Positions 42,565 through 51,633 of a DNA stretch of 64,000 bases are shown piece after piece. The first letter of the stretch is position 1. Each line of letters begins with the position of its first letter. The position numbers and the translations under genes were made by a program. Source of the DNA: Streptomyces sp. NRRL F-5123 (GTDB lineage Bacteria > Actinomycetota > Actinomycetes > Streptomycetales > Streptomycetaceae); NCBI RefSeq assembly GCF_000721495.1, contig NZ_JOHY01000013.1, positions 62,001-126,000 on the forward strand. Reading direction: 5' to 3'. A model generated the notes under the pieces. The model was not told the origin of the DNA. It worked only from the letters and a program-made list of their open reading frames with translations, and ran no database searches.

Positions 42565-43469
42565 GTGCTCCCTCCCTGCGCCTGGCGCCCGTTCATCCGG
42601 GCCGCCACCCAGTCGGTGAACCTCGTCATGGGAATGGTGACGGCCACGAAGACCAGCCCGGCCACGATGTACGGGGTGTAGTTGAAGTCCCGGCTCGCCA
42701 TGATCTGCGCGGCGTAGACGGCGTCCACCGCGCCGCCGATCGACACCAGGCCGGTGTCCTTCTGCAGCGAGACCAGGTCGTTGAGCAGGGGCGGCACCAC
42801 CCGCCGTACGGCCTGCGGCAGCACCACGTACCGCATGGTCTGCGCGCTGCTCAGGCCGAGAGAGCGGGCGGCGGCGCGCTGGCTGGGGTGGACGGACTCG
42901 ATGCCCGCCCGGAACACCTCGGCCACGTAGGCGGAGTACGTCAGGCACAGGGCGAAGCCGCCGAGCAGCACCGGGTCGTTCGTGACGCCGGTCAGCCGCA
43001 GCGCGGGGACGCCGAAGACGCACACCAGGATGCAGATGATCAGCGGCATCCCGCGGAAGAAGTCCACGTACGCGGTGGCGAGCGCGCGCAGCGGGAAGTA
43101 GACCGGGCCGCGCAGCGTGCGCAGCACCGCGATCAGCAGCCCGGCGACCAGCACCACCGCTCCGCACACCGCCAGCAGCCGCAGGTTCAGCCACAGCCCG
43201 TCCAGCACCTTCGGCAGCGCGGCGCGGGCGTGGTGGGCGTCGAAGAACGTCTCCCTGGTGCGCTGCCAGCCCGGTGACTCCACGACCAGCGCGACCAGGA
43301 CGGCCGCGGTGACCAGCGAGCTGGCCGCGGCCACCGCGAAGGCCCGGCGGGTGGTGGCCCGCCGGTACCGTTCGCGGGCGAGCCGCCGCGCGGAGGGCCG
43401 GTAGCCGCCGTCCGGCACGCCGGGCCCGCCCGGCAGGTCCGGCGCGGCCTCGTCCCGCACCGTCATCAC
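42561..43469 (-). CDS. Polar amino acid ABC transporter permease
   Basis: A 302-residue membrane protein of the HisM/GlnP type. A basic, hydrophilic N-terminal tail of about 40 residues precedes the helices; LDGLWLNLRLLAVCGAVVLV, YVDFFRGMPLIICILVCVFG and the docking loop SVHPSQRAAARSLGLSSAQT are diagnostic. The start is ATGATG without a strong ribosome binding site; either codon could be used. Encoded between its binding protein and ATPase. Confidence 0.9.
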   Translation of the reverse strand: MMTVRDEAAPDLPGGPGVPDGGYRPSARRLARERYRRATTRRAFAVAAASSLVTAAVLVALVVESPGWQRTRETFFDAHHARAALPKVLDGLWLNLRLLAVCGAVVLVAGLLIAVLRTLRGPVYFPLRALATAYVDFFRGMPLIICILVCVFGVPALRLTGVTNDPVLLGGFALCLTYSAYVAEVFRAGIESVHPSQRAAARSLGLSSAQTMRYVVLPQAVRRVVPPLLNDLVSLQKDTGLVSIGGAVDAVYAAQIMASRDFNYTPYIVAGLVFVAVTIPMTRFTDWVAARMNGRQAQGGST

Positions 43470-43534
43470 GTCACCGCCACGTCGGCAGCGGCCGCGTCGG
43501 CACTCGCCACGTCAGCACCACCGCTTCCGTGCCG

Positions 43535-44464
43535 TCACTTCAGCACCGGCGCGTCGACCGCGTCCGACAGCCACTGCTTCTCCAGCCCGGCGAGCGTGCC
43601 GTCGGCGCGCAGCTGCGTCACGGCCGCCGACACGCACGGGGTGAGCTTGCTGCCCTTGTCCAGGACCAGCCCGAACTGCTCGGTCGGGCCGCCCGCCGAG
43701 TCGAGCTGCCCGACGACCTTCGCGTCCTGCACCTGCGCGCCGGTGATGTAGAAGGCGGTCGGCAGGTCCACCACGATCCCGTCGACCTGGCCGTTCTTCA
43801 GCGCGGCCACGGCGAGGTCGTTGCGCTGGAAGACCGCCGGCTGCCGGGCCGGCTTCACGACGCCGGTGACGGTGTCGAGGCTGGTCGTGCCGACCTGGGC
43901 GCCGAGTTTGGCCTGCTTGAGGTCCGCCAGCGTGGTGGCGCCGGCGATCGGTGAGCCCTTGCGGGCGACGACGGCCTGCCGGACGTCGTAGTAGCCGGGG
44001 GAGAAGTCGACGGTCTTCCTGCGCTCGTCGCTGATGGACACCTGGTTGATGTCGAAGTCGAAGTTCTTCACGCCGGGGGAGAAGGCCGAGTTGAACGGCA
44101 CGGTCTGCCAGACCACCTGGCCCGGCCCGAACCCGAGCTGCTTCGCGACGGCGTAGGCCACCGCGGACTCGTAGCCCTTGCCGTTGGCGGGCTTGTCGTC
44201 GGAGAACCACGGCCCGTACGCCGGGTTGTCCGTCCCCACCGTGAGCTTGCCCGCGGTGCGGGTGGGCAGCGAGGCGGCGCCGCACGAGGAGGTGGCCGCG
44301 TTCGTGGCGGACGTGCCGCTCGCGGGGGCCGACGGCGTGCCGGAGGAGGAGGTGTCGCTCTGCGGGGAGCAGCCGGTGAGGGCCGCGGTCAGGGCCGTGC
44401 CGAGGAGCAGGACGGCGGCGGCGAGGACCGGGCGGCTCGGGGACGGCGGTTTCACGGGACTCAT
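43535..44464 (-). CDS. Amino acid ABC transporter substrate-binding lipoprotein
   Basis: A 309-residue lipoprotein: signal AAAVLLLGTALTAALTGC with the lipobox LTGC, a Ser/Thr/Ala linker, then a type II binding domain (LTVGTDNPAYGPWF, GYESAVAYAVAKQLGF, FDFDINQVSISDERRKTVDF). First gene of the operon binding protein - permease - ATPase - cupin. The fold is that of cystine/glutamine-type binding proteins; with the sulfur operon next door, a sulfur amino acid is a reasonable guess for its ligand. Confidence 0.9.
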   Translation of the reverse strand: MSPVKPPSPSRPVLAAAVLLLGTALTAALTGCSPQSDTSSSGTPSAPASGTSATNAATSSCGAASLPTRTAGKLTVGTDNPAYGPWFSDDKPANGKGYESAVAYAVAKQLGFGPGQVVWQTVPFNSAFSPGVKNFDFDINQVSISDERRKTVDFSPGYYDVRQAVVARKGSPIAGATTLADLKQAKLGAQVGTTSLDTVTGVVKPARQPAVFQRNDLAVAALKNGQVDGIVVDLPTAFYITGAQVQDAKVVGQLDSAGGPTEQFGLVLDKGSKLTPCVSAAVTQLRADGTLAGLEKQWLSDAVDAPVLK

Positions 44465-44644
44465 GGCCGGACCCTGGCATCGCGACGGCTCGACTGTCCA
44501 CGGGATTGAGCCGGTTGTCCGGATGGCGGACGTTTGTGTCCGGGGTGTTTCGCGGTGCCGCCCCAGGTGGCGCCCGGCGATCGCGGCCCGGCGGCGCCGG
44601 CCCGGGGCGCGGGAGCCGGCTGTCCGTCAGGGCGCCACGGAATC

Positions 44645-44696
44645 CATCGATTTCGGTGATCGATGAGACGGCGAGCATGTGTGGGACTCATCGATC
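44645..44696. promoter_or_regulatory. Cluster of three CATCGAT boxes
   Basis: In the 615-nt gap before the amino-acid ABC operon, CATCGAT and ATCGATG form a perfect 7-bp inverted repeat (44645-44665, 7-nt spacer), and GATCGATGAG (44658-44667) pairs perfectly with CTCATCGATC (44687-44696). Three evenly arranged boxes suggest sites for a dimeric regulator. The target gene is unclear. Confidence 0.4.
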
Positions 44697-44735
44697 GCCG
44701 CCGGACGAGACTGCTCGTGCGACGGACCGGCCGGT

Positions 44736-44996
44736 GTTCCCGTCGCCGTCCAGCGGGCACCCGGCGCCGCCGGGGCGACGATCGGCGCCCCGCGTCTCGA
44801 GGTGAGCTGGGACGACGGCGCCACCTGGCGTCCCGTCACCGTCCACCCGGCCGGTGGACGGTCGGCGGCGCACGCCGACCTGACCGCGCCCCGGGACGCG
44901 TCGTCCGCGACGCTGCGCGTGCAGGTCGCGGCGGGCGACGGCAGTTCGCCGACCCAGACCGTCACCCGGGCCTTCGGCGTCGGGGCGGGGAGCTGA
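44736..44996 (+). pseudogene. C-terminal remnant of a secreted S8-type protease
   Basis: This frame encodes an isolated Ig/fibronectin-like end domain: PRLEVSWDDGATWRPVTVHP, then ATLRVQVAAGDGSSPTQTVT and RAFGV before the stop. The pattern D-G-A-T-W ... L-R-V ... T-V-T-R-A-F-G-V is the usual tail of large Streptomyces subtilases and is echoed by the VTQTMVRAYEVR ending of the protease at 28983. No catalytic domain, signal peptide or believable start lies upstream, so it is a leftover of a deleted gene. Confidence 0.6.
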
Positions 44997-45032
44997 CGAC
45001 CGGAGCGCGGCCGCGCACCCGGTGACGGGCGG

Positions 45033-45066
45033 CGGCCACCGGAGGACCGTGAGGTCCCGGTGGCCG
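45033..45066. terminator. Terminator after the lacI-type gene
   Basis: A long imperfect hairpin: CGGCCACCG (45033-45041) pairs with CGGTGGCCG (45058-45066), and inside it GGACC pairs with GGTCC around a GTGA tetraloop, with a 2-nt bulge. It begins 14 nt beyond the regulator's stop codon on the minus strand. Confidence 0.7.
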
Positions 45067-45079
45067 TCCCCCGAGGGGG

Positions 45080-46060
45080 TCAGCCCGTGGAGCCGCGCAC
45101 CACCAGTTCGGGGGCCAGTACGACGTCGCCCGCGTCGCCCGCGCCGCTTTCGAGGAGCGTCAGCGAGGCCTCGACCATGCCGTCGGCGACCGAGCCGAGC
45201 GTGGTCAGCCCCGGGGCGGCGGTCTCCGAGAGGAACGTTCCGTCGAAGGTCGCGATCGCGTAGTCGTCCGGTACGCGCTTGCCGGCGTGCTGGAGCGCCG
45301 TGAGCAGGCCGACCGCGACGACGTCGGCGGTGCAGATGACCGCGTCGGTCCGCCGCGGGTCCGCGAGCAGGTGCCCGGCCGCCTCGATGCCGCTGGCGAC
45401 CGTGAAGCTGGGCATCTCCAGCACCCGGTCGCCCGGTCCGGCCAGCGCGCGGAAGGCCGCGGTGCGCTCGATGCTGGAGGACGAGTCCTCCTGCGCGTCG
45501 ACCAGCAGGATGCCGTGCCGCCCCCGCGACCGCAGATGCTCGACCAGCAGGCGCACTCCCGCGGCGTTGTCGAGCCGCACCGACGGCGCCTCCACCCCGC
45601 GCGCCCTGCGGTCGACCTGGACGACGCGGCCGGAGCGGGCGAGTTCGGCTATCGCCGCGCCGCTGCGCTCGTAGGCCGCGGGCACGACGAGGACGGCGTC
45701 GACGAGCACCCGGTCCATGCCGCCGAGCTGGCGCCGCTCGATCTCCGGGCTCTCGTCGGTGTCGATCGTCACCAGGCGCTTGCCCAGGTGGCCGAGGCGG
45801 CGCGAGTACGCCGAGACCAGCTCGGCGAAATACGCGTTCGCGATCGCGGGCACGACCAGCGCGACGGCATCCATGGACTGGACCCGCAGGGCACGGGCGG
45901 CCGCGTTGACCTTGTAGCCCAGCACCTCGCACGCGGCGCGCACGCGCTCGGCCATTTCCGGGTCGACATTGCGCTGCACCCCGGAGAGCACCCGGCTCGC
46001 GGTCGTGACGGACACCCCGGCGCGCGCGGCCACGTCCTTCAAGCTCACGCGCGCGCCCAT
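45080..46060 (-). CDS. LacI-family transcriptional repressor
   Basis: A 326-residue repressor. The helix-turn-helix and hinge are VSLKDVAARAGVSVTTASRV and YKVNAAARALRVQSMDAVAL; the periplasmic-binding-like core follows (NAYFAELVSAYSRRLGHLGK, ADVVAVGLLTALQHAGKRVP, ATFDGTFLSETAAPGLTTLG). The ATG at 46060 has GGAGG 8 nt upstream. It is divergent from the ribokinase operon, with a perfect 14-bp palindrome between, so it most likely represses that operon and itself until its sugar ligand binds. Confidence 0.92.
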   Translation of the reverse strand: MGARVSLKDVAARAGVSVTTASRVLSGVQRNVDPEMAERVRAACEVLGYKVNAAARALRVQSMDAVALVVPAIANAYFAELVSAYSRRLGHLGKRLVTIDTDESPEIERRQLGGMDRVLVDAVLVVPAAYERSGAAIAELARSGRVVQVDRRARGVEAPSVRLDNAAGVRLLVEHLRSRGRHGILLVDAQEDSSSSIERTAAFRALAGPGDRVLEMPSFTVASGIEAAGHLLADPRRTDAVICTADVVAVGLLTALQHAGKRVPDDYAIATFDGTFLSETAAPGLTTLGSVADGMVEASLTLLESGAGDAGDVVLAPELVVRGSTG

Positions 46061-46147
46061 CCCGATCCCCTCCGTGTCCGGCGCCGATGCTAGCAGGGAG
46101 GTCCGCACCGGGCCGTTGACGAGGAGGAAGGCCCCGTGCTTTCCTTT

Positions 46148-46161
46148 GGAAATGCATTTCC
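46148..46161. promoter_or_regulatory. LacI-type operator GGAAATGCATTTCC
   Basis: A perfect 14-bp palindrome with an even centre (TGCA core) stands between the divergent lacI-type and ribokinase genes, in the only AT-rich spot of the intergenic region. LacI-family operators have this symmetry. It overlaps an in-frame ATG at 46152, which argues against that ATG as the kinase start. Confidence 0.7.
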
Positions 46162-46214
46162 CAGAGGAGAATCTACCGCAAACACCTCCAGAACGCCGCG
46201 CGGGCGAGCGCCTC

Positions 46215-47153
46215 GTGGGCGGCGGGGAAGTGCTCGTCGTCGGTTCCGTCAACCTCGACATCGGCTACCGGCTCGACCGCCTGCCGCGCGACGGGGAGAC
46301 GGTCCGGGCGCGCGGCCGCTTCCAGGCCGGGGGCGGGAAGGGCGCGAACCAGGCGCTCGCCGCGCGGCGCCTGGGCGCCCGGGTCTCCCTGCTCGCCAGC
46401 GTCGGGCGGGACGCCGGTCCGGCCCTCGCCGACCTCGCGGCCGCCGGGGTCGACCTCGCCCCGGTCCTGCGGCACGACGACGCCGCCACCGGTTCCGCGG
46501 TGCTGCTCGTCGGCCCGGAGGACAACTGCATCGTGGTCGACGCGGGTGCCAACGACCTGCTGCGGCCCGAGCATGTCCGCGCCCTCGCGGCGGCCGGGGC
46601 GCCGCCCGCCGTGGTGGTGACCAACCACGAGGTGCCCGCCCCGGTGGTGGAGGCGGCACTGCGTGCCTGGGCCGGGCGGGCGCGCGTGCTGCTCAACCCG
46701 TCGCCGGCACGCGCCCTCGACCGCGAGCTGCTCGCGCTCGTCGACGTCCTCGTACTCAACGCCGGGGAGCTGGCCGACCTGCTCGGCCTCGGCCCGGCCC
46801 CCGCCACCCCCGAGGCGGTCGCGGCCGTCCTCGGCGGCGGCGTCCTCGGCGACTGCGTCGTCACCCTGGGCCACGGCGGCGCCGTCGTCTCCGAGCGCGG
46901 CATCCTTACGTACGTACCCGCGTTCCGGGTCGAGGCGGTGGACACGGTCGGCGCGGGCGACGCCTTCCTCGGCGCCCTCGCCGCCGGCCTCGCCGCGGGC
47001 CGGGCCCTCGGCGCGGCAGCCGTACGGGCGTGCGCCGCGGCCGCGCTCGCGGTGACCGCGCCCGGCGCCCGCGGGGCCGTACTGAGCCCGGAAGCCGTCG
47101 ACGCCCTCGTGGCCCGCGAACCGGCGGCCGCCGGAAACCGACCCACCCCCTGA
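46215..47153 (+). CDS. Ribokinase-like PfkB-family sugar kinase
   Basis: A 312-residue carbohydrate kinase. VLVVGSVNLDIGYRLDRLPR and FQAGGGKGANQALAARRLGA match the ribokinase N-terminus; the PfkB signature with catalytic Asp is VDTVGAGDAFLGALAAGLAA. It phosphorylates ribose or a related pentose or deoxyhexose with ATP in the cytoplasm. The start is uncertain: I use the GTG at 46215 (GGGCGAG upstream), but the GTG at 46230 or the ATG at 46152 are alternatives. First gene of the operon kinase - permease - glycosidase - mutarotase. Confidence 0.85.
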   Translation: MGGGEVLVVGSVNLDIGYRLDRLPRDGETVRARGRFQAGGGKGANQALAARRLGARVSLLASVGRDAGPALADLAAAGVDLAPVLRHDDAATGSAVLLVGPEDNCIVVDAGANDLLRPEHVRALAAAGAPPAVVVTNHEVPAPVVEAALRAWAGRARVLLNPSPARALDRELLALVDVLVLNAGELADLLGLGPAPATPEAVAAVLGGGVLGDCVVTLGHGGAVVSERGILTYVPAFRVEAVDTVGAGDAFLGALAAGLAAGRALGAAAVRACAAAALAVTAPGARGAVLSPEAVDALVAREPAAAGNRPTP

Positions 47154-47188
47154 CCCTTCACCAGCCCTCCAGCGAAAGGCGCACGTCC

Positions 47189-48760
47189 ATGAGCAATGCG
47201 GCTCAGCAAGGACGACGAGGCACCACCGTCGAGTCGAACGGCGTCAACCCCGTTCCCGACGCCGAACGGCGCGGGCAGCCCCGCGGCCTGTTCGCCGTCT
47301 GGTTCGCCTGGAACATATCGATCCTCGGCGTCAGCTACGGCATCTTCGTCTTCGGCCTCGGCCTGAACGTCTGGCAGACGATCGTGGCGGGCACCATCGG
47401 GTATCTCGCCTCGGCCGCCCTCGTCGGCATCCTCGCGGTCGGCGGCCCCCGCACGGGGCTGCCGACGCTCACCCAGACGCGCTTCGCCTTCGGCATCAAG
47501 GGCAACCGGATCCCCGCGTTCTTCGCCTACCTGTCCAACATGGGCTGGAAGGTGACGATCATCACCCTCGCCTCCAGCACCGGCGCCCACCTCTTCGCGA
47601 AGCTGTGGCCGTCCGCTTTCGCGAGAGACGACGGTTCGAGCACCACCCCGGCGCTCGCGCTGTGGTTCGTGGTCGTGCTCGCGGTGACGATGACGGTCGC
47701 CGTGCTCGGGCACCAGCTCATCATGCGGATCGAGGTGTGGATCTCGTGGCTGACCGGCGTCATGACGGTGGCGTTCCTCGGGTTCGTGCTGCCCGAGATC
47801 GAGTGGTCGCACCTCGGCGACCCCCGCGCGGGCGGCCCGCTGGAGTTCGTCGGCGGCGTCATCATGGCGATGACCCTCGTCGGCCTGGGCTTCCTCAACT
47901 ACGGCGGTGACTTCGCGCGCTACCTCCCGCGCGAGACCAGGGCCCGCGGTGTGGTCGGGTGGACGGTCGCCGGGCTGAGCGCGCCGGTCGTCGTCATGCT
48001 CGTCGTCGGGGCGCTGCTCGTCGGCGGGGACCCGAAGCTCGGCGGTGCCACGGCCGCCGACCCGGTCGGAGCGCTGACCGCGCTGCTGCCCATGTGGTTC
48101 TTCGTCCCCTTCTCCGTCGTGATCGTCATCTCGCTGGTCTCCGCGGCCATCACCGGGATGTACAGCTCCGGTCTCGCGCTGATGGCCGTCGGCGTCCCGC
48201 TGCGCCGCTCCGCGACGACCGCGATCAACGCCACGATCATCGCGGCCGGTGCCTTCTACCTGGAGTTCGTCTCCACCTCCTTCCTCGCGACCTTCCAGTC
48301 GTTCCTGTCGCTCATCGCCGTGATGATGGGATCGATGGGCGCGATCCAGCTGGTCGACTTCGTCCGGCAGCGCCGCCTGGGCTGGAACACCGACCTGGCC
48401 GAGGCGCGCGGGTACGGTGGGCGCGACGGGCGGTGGACGGCGATCACGAGCCTGGTCGTCGCCACGGTCCTCGGCCTCGGCCTTGTCACCAGCTCCGACC
48501 CGAACTTCGCGAAGATCACCGGCTTCCTGCTCACATCCGGTGCGCAGGACGGGGTGTTCGGCGCGAGCGGGCTCGGGATCGTCATCGCCATGGCGATCGC
48601 CGGGGCGCTCTACGCACTGCTCACCTTCGGGCTGCGCCTGGACCCGAAGCCCGACTACTCGCTCGCGACCTCCGCAGCCGGTGGCAGCGGCAGCGGCAGC
48701 CCGGTGGTCCCTCCCCGCGACGCGCCCGGCCGTGCCCCGGCCGACGCGACCGACCGCTGA
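47189..48760 (+). CDS. NCS1-family nucleobase/nucleoside permease
   Basis: A 523-residue membrane protein with about 12 helices in the arrangement of cytosine/purine/hydantoin permeases: LFAVWFAWNISILGVSYGIF, GPRTGLPTLTQTRFAFGIKG, FLNYGGDFARYLPRETRARG, SFLSLIAVMMGSMGAIQLVD. It is a sodium- or proton-driven importer. Coupling an NCS1 carrier to a ribokinase suggests import of a ribosylated base or similar N-glycoside. The tail (residues 490-523) is Gly/Ser/Pro-rich. The ATG at 47189 lies 35 nt after the kinase stop. Confidence 0.88.
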   Translation: MSNAAQQGRRGTTVESNGVNPVPDAERRGQPRGLFAVWFAWNISILGVSYGIFVFGLGLNVWQTIVAGTIGYLASAALVGILAVGGPRTGLPTLTQTRFAFGIKGNRIPAFFAYLSNMGWKVTIITLASSTGAHLFAKLWPSAFARDDGSSTTPALALWFVVVLAVTMTVAVLGHQLIMRIEVWISWLTGVMTVAFLGFVLPEIEWSHLGDPRAGGPLEFVGGVIMAMTLVGLGFLNYGGDFARYLPRETRARGVVGWTVAGLSAPVVVMLVVGALLVGGDPKLGGATAADPVGALTALLPMWFFVPFSVVIVISLVSAAITGMYSSGLALMAVGVPLRRSATTAINATIIAAGAFYLEFVSTSFLATFQSFLSLIAVMMGSMGAIQLVDFVRQRRLGWNTDLAEARGYGGRDGRWTAITSLVVATVLGLGLVTSSDPNFAKITGFLLTSGAQDGVFGASGLGIVIAMAIAGALYALLTFGLRLDPKPDYSLATSAAGGSGSGSPVVPPRDAPGRAPADATDR

Positions 48761-48811
48761 CCGAACCGGTGGCGGCGGGGCCGCCCGCCGCCACCTGAGG
48801 AGCTGACATCC

Positions 48812-51556
48812 GTGTCCGCACACGAGACCGCGCTGGAGCGGTTCCGGCATCCCGACCCGTGGCATTCGCCCGCCACCTACTGGTTCTGGCACCACCTGCC
48901 CGGCCGGGACACGATCCGCACCCAGGTCCGGCAGATGCACGACGCCGGGATCCGCGGCTTCCAGGTGCAGGCCCGCCTGTCGTACCCGATCGAGGGCTAC
49001 CTGGACGAGGACTACCTCGCCGCCTGCCGCTGCGCCGTCGAGGAGGCCGCGCGGTACGGGATGGTCGTCGGCATCTACGACGACTACAACTGGCAGACCG
49101 GCCACGCCGGCGGCCGCGCGGTGGAAGGGCACGACGAGCTGCGCGAGCGGCATCTGTTCTGGGTGCGGATAGGCCCGGGGGAGGACGCCGGGACGCTGGG
49201 CGGCATCCGCTCGGCGACCGAGGACCTGGGCCCGGCCGCGATGCGCTGGCACTACGAGGGCGGCGCGGTCGAGTGGGCCGACTGGCGGACCGAGTACGTC
49301 CTCGTCACGGCCGGACCGCACGGCCCGGTCGCCGAGCGGCCGGACCTCGTCGACCGGCTGCGGGGCGCCGCCGACGGGTGCAGCGTCCACCTCGCCGAGC
49401 CCGTCCCGGACGGGGCCGGGACGATCGTCCTGGTCTCGGCCCGGTGCGCCACCTCCCGGCTGGTCAACCCCGTCGACCCGGCCGCCGTCGACCGCTTCGT
49501 CGAGGCCGGCTGCCGGCCGTTCGCCGACGCCCTGGGCGACTTCTTCGGCAGCACCGTCGCCTACATGTTCTTCGACCAGCCGCACGCCGTGTACTACGAC
49601 TGGGAGGGCCGCACCGGCGATCTGCGCTCGGCGATGCCCTTCCACGCCCGCCTGGCCGCCTCGATCCGCGAGCGCTGGGGCGAGCGCACGCCCGACGTGC
49701 TCGCCGCGGTGCTGGACGGGGACGAACCGGAGCAGCTGGCCCTGCGCGCCCAGTTCTACGAGCACTTCAGCGCCTACGCGACACGGACCTTCCTCGGCCG
49801 GCTGCGGGACTGGAGCCACGCCCACGGCCTGCTCCAGTCCGGCCACGAGGTGCTCGGACACGTCGGCGGCTGGCGGCTGGACACCGCGTTCGCGCACTGG
49901 GACCTGCGGGTGAACTTCGGGCTCGACCACTTCGGCGTGGACGGGTACCGGGATCTGACGGCGGTGGACGCCCAGGACGGCGTCGCGCAGCTCAGCCCGG
50001 TGTTCGGCGACTCGGTCGCCCGCCACCACGGCCGCAGCGGCACGATGGTCGAGCAGTACTTCCTCACTCCGCCCGAGGGCGGCGCGCCGTGGTCCGGCCA
50101 CTGGGGGCTGGGTCTGCAGGAGCTGCGTACCACCGCGATCACCCACCACCTGCACGGCATGCGGCAGATGATCTTCCACGGCTTCTACCAGACCCACGGC
50201 CACGGTGGGGACCACGAGTCCATGAGCAACCCCCGCTTCGACTTCCCCCCGGGGATCAACTTCGAGCCCTGGTTCGCCGACCACCACCCGCGGTTCGCCC
50301 TGGAGAGCGCGCGGCTGAGCGAATTCCTGGAGCCCGTGACACCCCGGGCCGACGTCGCGGTCCTCTACCCGCTGCGCACGCTGTGGACGCAGGGGCAGCT
50401 CGGCGCGGCGGCCCGTGCGACCGGTGACTGGACCCGTGCCCTCACCGAGGCCGGGGTCGGATTCCACCTCGTCGACGAGCGCGACATCGAGGCCGCGACC
50501 GTGACGGAGGGCGCCGTCCACTTCGGCGGGCGGCGCTACCGGGCGCTCGTCCTGCCCGCCGTGACCACGCTGCGCTCCGCCGCGGTGCTGCGCCGGATCC
50601 GCCGCATCGCCGAGGCGGGGGTACGGGTGCTCGCCGCCGGAGCCACGCCCGGCGTCTACCAGGAAGGGCCGCAGACCGCCGCGGCGGACTGGGCGGAGCT
50701 GGCACCCTCGGTGGAGGCGCCGGACGCGGTCCCCGGTGCGAGGACGCTGCGCGGACTCGTCCCGTACGACCCGGACGTGCCCGAGGTGCGCACGCCGGAG
50801 GGCTCGGCGGTGCGCTGGCGCGGAGGCCCGGAATCCCCCGGGGCCTTCCGGTTCGCCTGCTTCGCCGACCCCGGGGCCGGGGCCGGGGCGACGGTGGACG
50901 TCCGGCTGCCCGAGGGGGTCTGGCGCGTCGAGGAGTGGACGGCCGCCGACGGCGGCGTGCGCGACCTCGGACCGGCTGAGGGCACGGTCGCGTGGCGGCT
51001 GGAGCCGAACGCCCTGCGCCTGCTGTGCCTGCATCGCGGCCCGCAGGCCCTGCCCGGCGCGGTGGCGGCCGCCGAGGGGCCGGACCCCGACGGCGCCGCC
51101 TGGTCACAGCCGCGGGAGCTCGTGTGCGGGTGGTCCCTGGAGATCCCCGGCGACGCCCACGAGGAGGCGGGCACGAGCCGCCCGATCGCGGTCACGCACG
51201 GCTGGGAGGGCCAGGGCCTTCCCTCGTTCGCGGGCCCCGCCGACTACGTACGGCAGATCACGCTCGACGCGCCGGCCACGCTGGAACTGACGCTTCCGGC
51301 CGTCGCCGGAGGGGCGTCGGTGTCCGTCAACGGGGCGAGGGCCGGGGACCGCGGCTGGTCGCCCTACCGTTTCACGATCCCCGCGGGCTGCCTGCGACCG
51401 GGCCCGAACGAGCTGCGCATCCGCCTCACCCCTCCGGCGGCGAACCGCTATTACGCCGGCACGGGCCTGCGCACCGCCCCCGAGCCCTGCGGGCTGCTCG
51501 CGCCGCCCGTGCTGCGCAGCCGGGACGCGCCGCCCGCGCCGGGCACCGGCCGCTGA
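48812..51556 (+). CDS. GH106-like glycoside hydrolase
   Basis: A 914-residue protein with no signal peptide. The N-terminal barrel resembles GH106 alpha-L-rhamnosidase-like enzymes: HSPATYWFWHHLPGRD, GMVVGIYDDYNWQTGHAGG, MFFDQPHAVYYDW, RLRDWSHAHGLLQSGHEVLG. A beta-trefoil/jelly-roll-like C-terminal part ends SVNGARAGDRGWSPYRF and GPNELRIRLTPPAANRYY. The GTG start has GAGGAG 9 nt upstream. Being cytoplasmic and downstream of an importer, it should split an imported glycoside. The true substrate is unknown, and assignment to the exact family needs a profile search. Confidence 0.75.
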   Translation: MSAHETALERFRHPDPWHSPATYWFWHHLPGRDTIRTQVRQMHDAGIRGFQVQARLSYPIEGYLDEDYLAACRCAVEEAARYGMVVGIYDDYNWQTGHAGGRAVEGHDELRERHLFWVRIGPGEDAGTLGGIRSATEDLGPAAMRWHYEGGAVEWADWRTEYVLVTAGPHGPVAERPDLVDRLRGAADGCSVHLAEPVPDGAGTIVLVSARCATSRLVNPVDPAAVDRFVEAGCRPFADALGDFFGSTVAYMFFDQPHAVYYDWEGRTGDLRSAMPFHARLAASIRERWGERTPDVLAAVLDGDEPEQLALRAQFYEHFSAYATRTFLGRLRDWSHAHGLLQSGHEVLGHVGGWRLDTAFAHWDLRVNFGLDHFGVDGYRDLTAVDAQDGVAQLSPVFGDSVARHHGRSGTMVEQYFLTPPEGGAPWSGHWGLGLQELRTTAITHHLHGMRQMIFHGFYQTHGHGGDHESMSNPRFDFPPGINFEPWFADHHPRFALESARLSEFLEPVTPRADVAVLYPLRTLWTQGQLGAAARATGDWTRALTEAGVGFHLVDERDIEAATVTEGAVHFGGRRYRALVLPAVTTLRSAAVLRRIRRIAEAGVRVLAAGATPGVYQEGPQTAAADWAELAPSVEAPDAVPGARTLRGLVPYDPDVPEVRTPEGSAVRWRGGPESPGAFRFACFADPGAGAGATVDVRLPEGVWRVEEWTAADGGVRDLGPAEGTVAWRLEPNALRLLCLHRGPQALPGAVAAAEGPDPDGAAWSQPRELVCGWSLEIPGDAHEEAGTSRPIAVTHGWEGQGLPSFAGPADYVRQITLDAPATLELTLPAVAGGASVSVNGARAGDRGWSPYRFTIPAGCLRPGPNELRIRLTPPAANRYYAGTGLRTAPEPCGLLAPPVLRSRDAPPAPGTGR

Positions 51557-51633
51557 CCCGGCCGGGCCCGCAACGGCACCCGCACCCGCACCTGTATGCG
51601 CATCCGCCCCCGTACGACAGAAGGCTGCCGACC

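Noticed and set aside
46152..46214. ATG at 46152 as start of the ribokinase
   Set aside because: It lies inside the perfect operator palindrome, and the residues it would add (MHFPEENLPQTPPERR) have no counterpart in ribokinases.
46265..51034. Open frame of almost 1600 codons on the minus strand
   Set aside because: It runs antisense through ribokinase, NCS1 permease and the glycosidase, with biased composition and no recognisable domain.
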